This document shows, piece by piece, positions 8,437 through 15,873 of a DNA stretch of 19,324 bases. The notes below the pieces were generated by a model that did no database searches, was not told the DNA's origin, and saw only the letters and a program-made list of their open reading frames with translations. A program made the translations under genes and the position numbers. How positions within the stretch are numbered: the first letter of the stretch is position 1; the number at the start of each line of letters is the position of its first letter. Location of the stretch: the NCBI GenBank assembly GCA_964350895.1, contig CAYGMG010000066.1:1-19324 (forward strand). The letters are read 5' to 3'. The stretch is from Pseudomarimonas sp964350895 (GTDB lineage Bacteria > Pseudomonadota > Gammaproteobacteria > Xanthomonadales > Xanthomonadaceae).

Positions 8437-8600
8437 TGGACTGCAACGAATGAAGCGGTAGAGGGATCGCGCCGGCATGGTCGCGATGGACGCCGTGCCG
8501 GAGCGAGGCCAATAGCCATAGCTATTGGCTGAGTGAGGCGCAAGTCCAGCGCGACCATACCCAGCGAGCTGCTATCGATTTGTCCGTTGCAGTCCACTAG
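8433..8600. mobile_element. MITE-like element family A, copy 2 (168 bp)
   Basis: This has the same length and orientation as the copy at 7581 and is identical at 158 of 168 positions. One substitution in the left terminus (T to C, TGTAAC to TGCAAC) is mirrored by the matching change in the right terminus, so pairing is kept. The central stem is retained with loop CATA. Its left CTAG is the right CTAG of the family B element, so one inserted at the end of the other. It ends 71 bp before the ABC ATPase start and occupies the leader of that operon. Confidence 0.85.
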
Positions 8601-8671
8601 TCACCTCGATGGCATGCCAGCGCGTGGGATAAGCTTGAGCGCTGCGATTCGGGCAGGTAGCTCTGGCAAAC

Positions 8672-9604
8672 ATGGCAACGGACGCTGCAATCGAGATCAC
8701 CCGCCTTGGCAAGACCTACGCCACCGGGCACGTGGCGCTGAAGGACGTCTCGCTGGACATCCGCCGCGGCGAGATCTTCGCCCTGCTCGGCCCCAACGGC
8801 GCCGGCAAGACGACCCTGATCGGCATCGTCTGCGGCATTGTGCAACCGAGCGCCGGGAAAGTGATCGCCAACGGCTTCGACATCCAGCGCGATTTCCGCC
8901 ATGCCCGGGCGACCATTGGCCTGGTCCCGCAGGAGCTGGCCACCGAGACCTTCGAGACGGTGTGGACGGCGCTGCGCTTCTCCCGCGGGCTGTTCGGCAA
9001 GCCGCATGATCCGGCCCTGCTCGAGCGACTGCTCCGCGACCTGTCGCTATGGGACAAGCGAAACGACAAGATCATGACCCTGTCCGGCGGCATGAAGCGC
9101 CGCGTGCTGATCGCCAAGGCGCTGGCCCACGAGCCGCAGATCCTGTTCCTCGACGAGCCGACCGCCGGCGTCGATGTCGAGCTGCGCCGCGACATGTGGC
9201 GGCTGGTGGCCGGGCTGCGCGAGCGCGGGGTGACCATCATCCTCACCACCCATTACATCGAGGAGGCCGAGCAGATGGCCGACCGCATCGGGGTGATCAA
9301 CCGCGGCGAGCTGCTGCTGGTCGAGGACAAGGACACCCTGATGCGCAAGCTGGGCCGCAAGCAGCTGACCCTGAGCCTGGCCGAGCGTCTTGATGGCATT
9401 CCCGAGACCTTGTCGGATCTGCCGCTGGAGCTGGCCCGCGACGGCGAGGCGCTGGTCTACACCTTCGACTCGCAGGGCGAGCGCACCGGCATCACCACCC
9501 TGCTGCGCCGACTGCAGGAGGCCGGCATCGGCTTTCGCGACCTGCACACCGAGGAGTCCTCGCTGGAGGACATCTTCGTCAATCTGCTCAAGGCACCGCG
9601 ATGA
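8672..9604 (+). CDS. ABC transporter ATP-binding protein, YadG-like
   Basis: This is the nucleotide-binding subunit of an ABC-2 type exporter, 310 residues long as in YadG. It shows Walker A GPNGAGKTT (40-48), a Q-loop at Gln87 in GLVPQE, signature LSGGM (137-141), Walker B ILFLDEPTAGVD (157-168) and the switch His194 in LTTHYIEEAEQMADR. The 80-residue C-terminal extension with EESSLEDIFVNLL is the regulatory tail of the YadG/CcmA/NodI-type group. Its stop overlaps the permease start in an ATGA at 9601-9604, so the two are coupled. The start has no strong ribosome site. The exported substrate is unknown for most members of this group. Confidence 0.93.
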   Translation: MATDAAIEITRLGKTYATGHVALKDVSLDIRRGEIFALLGPNGAGKTTLIGIVCGIVQPSAGKVIANGFDIQRDFRHARATIGLVPQELATETFETVWTALRFSRGLFGKPHDPALLERLLRDLSLWDKRNDKIMTLSGGMKRRVLIAKALAHEPQILFLDEPTAGVDVELRRDMWRLVAGLRERGVTIILTTHYIEEAEQMADRIGVINRGELLLVEDKDTLMRKLGRKQLTLSLAERLDGIPETLSDLPLELARDGEALVYTFDSQGERTGITTLLRRLQEAGIGFRDLHTEESSLEDIFVNLLKAPR

Positions 9605-10362
9605 ACTTCTACGCGATCCGCGCCATCTACCGCTTCGAGATGGCGCGCACCTTCCGCACCCTGGGCGAGAGCCTGGCGGCGCCGGTGCTGACCACCTCGC
9701 TGTACTTCATCGTCTTCGGCGCGGCGATCGGCTCGCGGATGGGCGAGGTCGACGGGATCGGCTATGCCGCCTTCATCATTCCCGGCCTGATCATGCTGTC
9801 CCTGCTCAACGAGAGCATCTCCAACGCCAGCTTCGGCATCTATATGCCGAAATGGTCGGGGACCATCTACGAACTGCTGTCAGCGCCGGTCTCGGTGGTC
9901 GAGGTGGTGCTCGGCTACGTCGGCGCGGCGACCAGCAAGTCGTTGATCATCGGTTTGCTGATCCTGGTCACCGCGCGCTTCTTCGTGCCCTACTCCATCG
10001 AACACCCACTATGGATGGTGTTCTTTCTGGTGATGACCGCGGCCAGCTTCTCGCTGTTCGGCTTCCTGATCGGGCTGTGGGCCAACGACTGGCAGAAGCT
10101 GCAGGTGATCCCGCTGATGGTGATGACCCCGCTGACCTTCCTCGGCGGCGCCTTCTATTCGATCAGCATGCTGCCGCCGTTCTGGCAGACCGTCTCGCTG
10201 TTCAACCCGGTGGTCTACCTGATCTCCGGCATGCGCTGGGCCTTCTATGGCCAAGCCGACGTCGCGCCGATGGTCTCGGCGCTGGCGATCGGCGTGTTCT
10301 TCCTCGCCTGCCTTGGCGCGGTGAGCTACATCTTCCGCAGCGGCTGGCGGCTGCGCAGCTGA
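9601..10362 (+). CDS. ABC-2 type permease, YadH-like
   Basis: This is the membrane subunit partnering the upstream ATPase, 253 residues long. Six helices are visible at roughly 27-45, 56-75, 103-125, 136-160, 170-188 and 228-245. Family features include SISNASFGIYMPKWSGTIYELLSAPVS in the first cytoplasmic loop and the ABC-2 signature LTFLGGAFYSISMLPPFWQ followed by NPVVYLISGMRW. The subunit presumably dimerises to form the pore of an inner-membrane exporter. It is the last gene of a two-gene operon; the REP-like hairpin pair starting 67 bp downstream may protect the transcript end. Confidence 0.93.
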   Translation: MNFYAIRAIYRFEMARTFRTLGESLAAPVLTTSLYFIVFGAAIGSRMGEVDGIGYAAFIIPGLIMLSLLNESISNASFGIYMPKWSGTIYELLSAPVSVVEVVLGYVGAATSKSLIIGLLILVTARFFVPYSIEHPLWMVFFLVMTAASFSLFGFLIGLWANDWQKLQVIPLMVMTPLTFLGGAFYSISMLPPFWQTVSLFNPVVYLISGMRWAFYGQADVAPMVSALAIGVFFLACLGAVSYIFRSGWRLRS

Positions 10363-10428
10363 AGCGGCCGAACGGGCACGCGGGGCGACAGGAGCAGACT
10401 TGCAGGACGACGCTCGCTTCCAGCCACT

Positions 10429-10493
10429 GCAGGAGGCAGCTTGCTGGCGATCAGGGTCGCGGAACGGACGATCGCCAGCAAGCTGGCTCCTAC
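10429..10493. repeat. REP-like inverted repeat pair, second type
   Basis: A 24-bp left arm (10429-10452) and right arm (10470-10493) are reverse complements at 22 of 24 positions around a 17-bp spacer. The shared core is AGCTTGCTGGCGATC. The outer end of the right arm, read inward, is GTAGGAGCCAGCTTGCTGG, a REP motif seen in many Gammaproteobacteria. The sequence differs from the pair at 3879-3963. It lies between the converging ABC permease and PspC-domain genes and could serve both as a transcript-end hairpin. Confidence 0.78.
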
Positions 10494-10548
10494 ATTCGCT
10501 GGGGCGATAGGGTGCGCCGGCGACCCTGCAGCCATCCGGCGGCGCGGA

Positions 10549-10740
10549 TCAGCGCGGGCTCGGCATCACCAGCCAGAGCACCAGGTAGACGATGATGCCG
10601 GGGAAAGCCGCGGACAGCACCGACACCAGCACGTAGAGGATGCGCACCACGGTGGGCGACCAGCCAAGCCACTCGGCAAGGCCGCCGCAGACGCCGAACA
10701 GCCAGGCGTTGCGCGAGCGGGTAAGGGGGCGCTGATTCAT
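10549..10740 (-). CDS. PspC-domain small membrane protein
   Basis: At 63 residues this is essentially a lone PspC domain. It begins MNQRPLTRSRNAWLFGVCGGLAEWLG, with the conserved GVCGGLAE motif, and continues into one long hydrophobic segment (about 31-58, VVRILYVLVS to LVLWLVMP). PspC proteins sense or stabilise the inner membrane in the phage-shock response; stand-alone short copies are common and mostly unstudied. The start is well supported by AAGGAG 6 nt before the ATG (10747-10752 on the complementary strand). No pspA, pspB or pspF gene is visible next to it. A long frame upstream to 11652 is only the shadow of phoD. Confidence 0.92.
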   Translation of the reverse strand: MNQRPLTRSRNAWLFGVCGGLAEWLGWSPTVVRILYVLVSVLSAAFPGIIVYLVLWLVMPSPR

Positions 10741-10917
10741 GGAGATCTCCTTGCCGTGGGTGCGAGGGGCCGCGCTCTGCGGCCTGCAGTGCAGACGCAG
10801 GCGACAGCGCTGACGTGACCGAACAGACCGCGGCCAGGTCGACAGCGGCGCGGCGGTCACACTATCGTCACTGCGAATAAAGAGCCTATCCGGCCTTTTC
10901 GCGCCACGGATGCCCTG

Positions 10918-12534
10918 ATGTTCGATCGCCCTGTCCAACGCCGTGCACAGCAGTTGGCCGCCGCGCTGCGGGACGCGCCCAACGGCAATCGTCGTCGGCT
11001 GCTGCAGTCGGCGCTCGGGCTGGCCGGCATGGCCATGCTGCCGGGGGCAGCGCTCAGCCAGTCGACTCATCGTTTCGTTGCCTATCCGTTCCAGCTGGGT
11101 GTGGCCTCGGGCTATCCGCGGCCGGATGGATTCTCGCTGTGGACGCGTCTTGCGCCCGAGCCGCTGCAGCCGGACGGCGGCATTCCGCGCGACGAGCACG
11201 TGCGGGTCGGCTGGCAGGTCGCCGAGGACGAGGCCTTCGGGCGTATCGTCGCCGCGGGCGAGCAGCGGGCGGTGGCCGAGCTTGGCCACAGCGTGCACGT
11301 CGACGTGCGCGGCCTGGCGCCGGGGCGCCGCTATCACTATCGTTTCATCGCCGGAGGCGAGGCCAGTCCCGTGGGCCACACGCTGAGCGCGCCGGCGGCA
11401 AACGCGCCGATCGACCGGCTGCGCTTTGCGATCGGCTCCTGCCAGCACTACGAGCAGGGCTGGTTCAGCGCCTACCGGCATCTGGTGGCCGACGCGCCCG
11501 ATCTGATGCTGTTCCTCGGCGACTACATCTACGAGAGCAGCTGGGGCGATCATCGCGTGCGCCGGCATTCGGCGCCCGAGCCCTACGAACTCGGCGAGTA
11601 CCGGGTCCGCCATGCGCAGTACAAGCTCGACGCCGACCTGCAGCGCGCACATTCAGCGATGCCCTGGCTGCTGATCTGGGACGACCACGAGGTCGACAAT
11701 GATTCCGCCGGCAGCCAGTCCGAACACCTCGATCCACGCTTCCTGCTGCGCCGCGCGGCGGCCTACCAGGCCTACTTCGAGAACATGCCCTTGCCGCGCG
11801 CGATGCGTCCCGACGTGCACGGCAACCTGCGCCTGCACACCCAGGTCGCCTACGGCGATCTGGCGCGCTTCTACATGCTCGACTGCCGTCAGTACCGCAG
11901 CCCGCAGCCCTGCCCGAGAGAGTTCAAGGGCGGTGGCTCGACACGCATCGACCCTGCGACCTGCGAAGCCCTCAATGCGCCCGGGCACAGCCTGCTCGGC
12001 GCCGAACAAGAACGTTGGTTGGAGAAGGGCCTGCGCGCATCCAGGCCGCGCTGGAACGTGATCGGCCAGACCACCCTGCTCGCGCATCGCGACGACCAGC
12101 CCGGTCCGGGTCAGCTGGCTTGGACCGATGGCTGGGCAGGCTATCCCGGCTCGCGCAAAGGGCTGATCGAAACGCTGCGCAGACACGGCGGCGACAACCC
12201 GCTGGTGGTCGGCGGCGATATCCACGCGAACGTCGTCGCCGACGTTCAGGACGACCCTTTTGCACGCAAGCCGCAAACCATCGCCAGTGAGGTCTGCGGC
12301 ACCTCGATCAGCTCGCAGGGCGCGCCGCAGGCGGTGTATGACTCGCTGCGGGCAGAGAGCCCGCACTTCCATCTCGCGCGCAGCGACCGCCGCGGCTACT
12401 GCCTTCTAGAGCTGCGTCGCGAGAGCCGCGCCCTGACCCTGCGCACGCTGGATGCGGTGACCCGTCCGGACAGCAGGGTGGAGGCTCTGGCCAGCCTGCA
12501 GACCTCGCACAGCCGGCCGGGTTGGGAAGCCTGA
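10918..12534 (+). CDS. phoD: PhoD-type alkaline phosphatase/phosphodiesterase, Tat-exported
   Basis: This 538-residue secreted phosphoesterase probably releases phosphate from mono- or diesters in the periplasm. A twin-arginine signal (NRRRLLQSALGLAG near residues 23-36, ending ALSQ) suits a metalloenzyme folded before export. The N-terminal Fn3-like PhoD_N domain includes FQLGVASGYPRPDGFSLWTRLAP. The metal site is marked by GSC (173-175), GDYIYE (from 201), WDDHEVDND (from 254) and GGDIHANV (from 432), fitting the Fe3+/Ca2+ centre of characterised PhoD enzymes. The ATG lacks a clear ribosome site. The gene is divergent from the PspC-domain gene (177-bp gap) and converges on the histidine kinase with 22 bp between them. 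No Pho box was confidently identified. Confidence 0.92.
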   Translation: MFDRPVQRRAQQLAAALRDAPNGNRRRLLQSALGLAGMAMLPGAALSQSTHRFVAYPFQLGVASGYPRPDGFSLWTRLAPEPLQPDGGIPRDEHVRVGWQVAEDEAFGRIVAAGEQRAVAELGHSVHVDVRGLAPGRRYHYRFIAGGEASPVGHTLSAPAANAPIDRLRFAIGSCQHYEQGWFSAYRHLVADAPDLMLFLGDYIYESSWGDHRVRRHSAPEPYELGEYRVRHAQYKLDADLQRAHSAMPWLLIWDDHEVDNDSAGSQSEHLDPRFLLRRAAAYQAYFENMPLPRAMRPDVHGNLRLHTQVAYGDLARFYMLDCRQYRSPQPCPREFKGGGSTRIDPATCEALNAPGHSLLGAEQERWLEKGLRASRPRWNVIGQTTLLAHRDDQPGPGQLAWTDGWAGYPGSRKGLIETLRRHGGDNPLVVGGDIHANVVADVQDDPFARKPQTIASEVCGTSISSQGAPQAVYDSLRAESPHFHLARSDRRGYCLLELRRESRALTLRTLDAVTRPDSRVEALASLQTSHSRPGWEA

Positions 12535-12558
12535 GAGCGCCGCCCGGCAGCCGCGCTC
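12535..12558. terminator. Possible shared hairpin between convergent genes
   Basis: GAGCGC (12535-12540) and GCGCTC (12553-12558) can form a 6-bp stem immediately after the phoD stop, overlapping the stop of the facing kinase gene. There is no U-tract and the loop is 12 nt, so this is at best a weak bidirectional terminator. Confidence 0.25.
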
Positions 12559-14677
12559 AGCCCGATGGGCGCGGCGTACACAGCGACAGTCGGAGCAGGA
12601 AACAGGCACCTCCGCCGTCGGCCGGCTGATAGGCGACGCTGCCGCGCATGCGCTCGATCATCTCCCGCGCGATGGCCAGGCCAAGGCCGCTGCCGCCGCG
12701 CTGCCGGGTATCCGAGGCATCGGCCTGGGCGAATCGATCGAACAGGCGTGGCACGAAGGCGTCAGGCACGCCGGGGCCATGGTCGCGAACCCGGATCAGC
12801 CAGTGTCCGCCATCGCTTACAACATTCAGCTCCACCGCAGACCCGGCCGGGGAAAACTTGATCGCATTGGACAGCAGATTGCCCAGTACCTGCACCAGGC
12901 GACCACCGTCGACCTCGACCTCGGCGTCCGCTGGCGCCGGCTGCAGCTGGATGCCGACGCCAGCCGAACCGCTGTAAGTGGTGTTTGCTGAAACTGCCTG
13001 TGCAAGAAGCGGCTGCAGCGGCTGGCGGACAAGCTCAAAGTTCAGCCGGCCGGCGACCAGGCGATCAAGGTCGAGCAGGTCATCGACCAGCTCACGCAGA
13101 CGCTGGCCGTTGTCCAGCGCGATGCGGATCAGCTTGCGACTCTGCGGGTCGAGTTGGTCGCCCTGGGTGCCGGCGACCAGGCCAACCGCTCCAAGCAGGG
13201 CGGTCAGCGGCGTGCGTAGCTCGTGGCTGACCACGGCGACCAGCTCCGACTTGGCGCGCTGCACGCGCTGCTGCTCGGAGACGTCTTCAATGATGCTCCA
13301 GACCAGGCGACCGGCGTCCGGATCATCCAGCGCGAAGGCAGTCAGCCTGATGTCCATCTCGCTGCCATCGGCACGCACCCAGCGCGTGGTCAGCGGACCG
13401 CTCTCGCCCCGCGCACGCAGCTCACCGAGCAGCTCGGCGTGCTGCACCGAGCTATCAGCTGCGAACAGCGCGGCGTAGCGCACACCGGGAACCGCCTCGG
13501 CGGCCATCCCGGTCTGGCTGAGGAAGGCCGGGTTGGCTTCGATCAGCCGCCCCGACTCCAGCTCACTCAGCAGCAGGCCGATCGGCGAATCCGCGAGCAG
13601 ATGCTGCAACAGGGTGTTGCGATAGCGCAGCGCCTGGGCTGCCTGTTCGCGCGCGGTGACATCCCTCGATACCAGGACGAAGCCCGCGCTGCCCGCCGCG
13701 CCCGACGAGGGCAGCGCCGCCGCGGAAAGGCCGAACCAGCGAGGACCGCTTTCGCCCTGCCCGGAAATCTGGATCTGCAGCACACCGCGACCGCTTCGCG
13801 CCTCATCCAGCAGTTGCCTCAGCGACGGGCCGTGGCGATCCGGCAGCAGGGCGGCCAGCGGCCTGCCGATATCCGACCGGGCCGGATTCGGCACCGGAAA
13901 CGGCAGCTGCTCGGGGTCGCGGCTACGCAGGCTGCGCAGCCCGCCCTGCTCATCCAGCTCGATCACCGCATCGGGCATCGCACCCAGCGTGGCGTCAAGG
14001 CGCGACGCGGTGTGCCGCAGATCGCCGACCATCCGCCCAAGGGCCAGCAACAGCAGCAGGGGCGTCGACAGCAGGGCCGAACTGAGCATGGTGATCCAGG
14101 TGATCACGCTGGCCTGGGCGGCATCGCCCCCTATCGGCGGCACCACGCCCGACCACGCCGACACGGTGCGATTGCTCATGGTCAGGCACTCGACCAGCAA
14201 GACCGCCGCGAACACCCAGGCAACGCGCCGGTCGACATGTTGCCCGGCACGAAGCAGCATGATCGCGCTGACCAGCCGCAGCGCGGCCAGGCTGCCGGCG
14301 ACCAGGGCCACCCGAGGCGTCCGCTGCGGATCGACAAAGGTGAACCAGAGCACCGGCAGCAGGATCAGCAGCATCACCAGAAACGCCCATCGCGCGTGGC
14401 GCGACTGCCCCACCAGATTGAGCACGCCGACCAGCCACAGCGTATAGCTGAGCATCGGTAACACATTGAATCCGGTAGCCCACCAGGGTGATTGGTTTTC
14501 AGCGACCAGCAGCGGGGTCGCCATGCTCAGGGCCAGGGCCAGGCAGCCCGCTGCGAACGGCCCGATCACCCGGCGCTCGGCGCCGAGCAGCATGGCCCAG
14601 AGCAGCACGCCGCCATTGATGGCGCTGACCAGGCCGATCAGGAACAGCAGGCTGATGTCGGGCGTCAAGCGTTGCAC
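12557..14677 (-). CDS. Membrane PAS/PAS sensor histidine kinase
   Basis: This 706-residue inner-membrane kinase has seven hydrophobic helices in the first 215 residues, two PAS-like regions (about 224-345 and 350-470), a HisKA dimerisation domain and a HATPase_c domain. The phosphoacceptor is His485 in VSHELRTPLTALLG. ATP-binding boxes are N (GNLLSNAIKFSP, 599-610), G1 (DHGPGVP, 632-638), F (LFDRFAQAD) and G2 (GSGLGLAIA, 662-670), all intact. PAS2 ends in SIIEDVSEQQRVQRAKSEL, a usual linker. There is no receiver domain, and no response regulator gene is adjacent, so it is an orphan here. The start is GTG with GAGG directly against it, so the true start is uncertain. The signal sensed cannot be inferred. 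Confidence 0.93.
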   Translation of the reverse strand: MQRLTPDISLLFLIGLVSAINGGVLLWAMLLGAERRVIGPFAAGCLALALSMATPLLVAENQSPWWATGFNVLPMLSYTLWLVGVLNLVGQSRHARWAFLVMLLILLPVLWFTFVDPQRTPRVALVAGSLAALRLVSAIMLLRAGQHVDRRVAWVFAAVLLVECLTMSNRTVSAWSGVVPPIGGDAAQASVITWITMLSSALLSTPLLLLLALGRMVGDLRHTASRLDATLGAMPDAVIELDEQGGLRSLRSRDPEQLPFPVPNPARSDIGRPLAALLPDRHGPSLRQLLDEARSGRGVLQIQISGQGESGPRWFGLSAAALPSSGAAGSAGFVLVSRDVTAREQAAQALRYRNTLLQHLLADSPIGLLLSELESGRLIEANPAFLSQTGMAAEAVPGVRYAALFAADSSVQHAELLGELRARGESGPLTTRWVRADGSEMDIRLTAFALDDPDAGRLVWSIIEDVSEQQRVQRAKSELVAVVSHELRTPLTALLGAVGLVAGTQGDQLDPQSRKLIRIALDNGQRLRELVDDLLDLDRLVAGRLNFELVRQPLQPLLAQAVSANTTYSGSAGVGIQLQPAPADAEVEVDGGRLVQVLGNLLSNAIKFSPAGSAVELNVVSDGGHWLIRVRDHGPGVPDAFVPRLFDRFAQADASDTRQRGGSGLGLAIAREMIERMRGSVAYQPADGGGACFLLRLSLCTPRPSG

Positions 14678-14981
14678 CCTCGGCAGGTCAAGACGTTCTG
14701 CAGTGTAGCGGCTGGCTCGACATGCAGTGCCGTAGGCCCTGCCCGCTGCGGGCTGGCGCGCCCGGATCGCGGCGCAAACAGCTGCGGCGTCGCTCGACTG
14801 ACCGAATCCAGATTGCTCATCAAGCCATGCTCACCCGGCGCATCGATCGCGCGGGCCTAACGTCCGGATGACGCCGGCGCACGACACGGCAGCCAGCAGC
14901 GCGCTGCAACGTGGCCGGATCGACCTGGCCACCGAACGAGATGGAGGTTTCAGGCGCCGAACCTGTGAGCGCGACCGGCAG
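14678..14981. other. Intergenic gap upstream of the histidine kinase
   Basis: This is 304 bp between the DUF2058 stop and the kinase start, both on the minus strand. It should contain the kinase promoter, but I find no confident -10/-35 pair, RNA or conserved short protein. A tight GCCCGC/GCGGGC palindrome is present near 14740 and is unremarkable at this base composition. Confidence 0.5.
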
Positions 14982-15518
14982 CTACCAGACCAGATCGTCC
15001 GGCACCGCGAACTGCTGGTAGTAGTCGTCCTCGGCCTGCTCCGCCGAGCTGCTGGAGCTGGCGTGGTCTACGACGATCTGTGCCGCATCCCGGGCCAGCA
15101 CCTTGTCCGCCGCGGCGCGCGGAATCAGCGCGTAGCTATCGTCGAACCGGGCAATCACCAGACTGCCCTTGGCCAGCTGCCGGCGCAGCGCGGAGCTGAC
15201 CAGCACGCTGCGAATCAGCTTGCCGTCGTTGAACCGGTACTCGCTGTCGCCCTCGGTCGGCAGCTTGTTCTGCTCGATGATCTGCCGGGCCTGGGCGCGC
15301 TCTTCGGCGGCCTTGGCCTGGGCATTGCGCTCGGCCTGCAGGGCGCGATCGCGTTCGGCCTTCTCGCGCGCCAGACGCTGCGCATCGACCTCCTCGGCAC
15401 TCGGCGCAGCCGGTGCCTTGGCATGCCGCTGCTTGGCCTGCTCACGGGCCACCTGGTCGAGCTTGGATTTCTTGGCAAGGCCAGCCTTGAGCAGCTGGTC
15501 CTGGAGTGCGTTGCGCAT
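14982..15518 (-). CDS. DUF2058 protein (YaiL-like)
   Basis: This 178-residue soluble protein opens with the family start MRNALQDQLLKAGLAKKSKLDQV. A highly charged Ala/Glu/Arg/Gln-rich helix (about 40-85) is likely coiled coil. A compact C-terminal part follows, EYRFNDGKLIRSVLVS and LVIARFDDSYALIPRAAADKV. It ends in DDYYQQFAVPDDLVW, the characteristic DUF2058 tail. A run of five serines precedes the tail. E. coli YaiL belongs here and has been linked to nucleoprotein or polysome contacts, but a molecular function is not established. It is divergent from the orphan permease; no strong ribosome site precedes the ATG. Confidence 0.9.
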   Translation of the reverse strand: MRNALQDQLLKAGLAKKSKLDQVAREQAKQRHAKAPAAPSAEEVDAQRLAREKAERDRALQAERNAQAKAAEERAQARQIIEQNKLPTEGDSEYRFNDGKLIRSVLVSSALRRQLAKGSLVIARFDDSYALIPRAAADKVLARDAAQIVVDHASSSSSAEQAEDDYYQQFAVPDDLVW

Positions 15519-15873
15519 GACGTGCGTGGATCAGGAAATTCCCCGGAGCCTAGCCGATTTCAGCGACGCTTGGTGCAAATTGCCGGGGTCGCGCGGGGGA
15601 ATCGGTAGCGTGGCGGGCGAGCGCTCGCGAGCTGGCTCGCTGCGCCGGGCAGGTCGGGTATCGCAGAACAGCAGCCCTTCGAAATCGGACGCGGTCGGTC
15701 CAGGAATGGACGAGTCGCGAGGTCATCCTGGCCTGAGTGCTTGCCAAGCTGTTGAAATAGCTCGCTTGCTCCGGCTGGCGTGAATTCTGCTTTGCGCAGG
15801 AACGCCAGAGATCCGTTGGCCGATTGGTCGCGCCTCGGTTGGCGGCTACCGGCAACACAAGGAGAGAACAGAC
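15519..15873. other. Divergent intergenic region
   Basis: This 355-bp gap between the DUF2058 start and the permease start must contain the promoters of both. I see a GCGAGCGCTCGC palindrome near 15617-15628 followed by another GCTCGC, which could be an operator-like or hairpin site, and AAGGAG at 15859-15864 serving the permease. No gene or RNA is recognisable. A long minus-strand frame through here is a shadow of the permease. Confidence 0.5.

Noticed and set aside
10741..11652. Minus-strand extension of the PspC-domain frame to 367 codons
   Set aside because: Everything before MNQRPLT is antisense to phoD and unlike PspC. The AAGGAG at the short start decides it.
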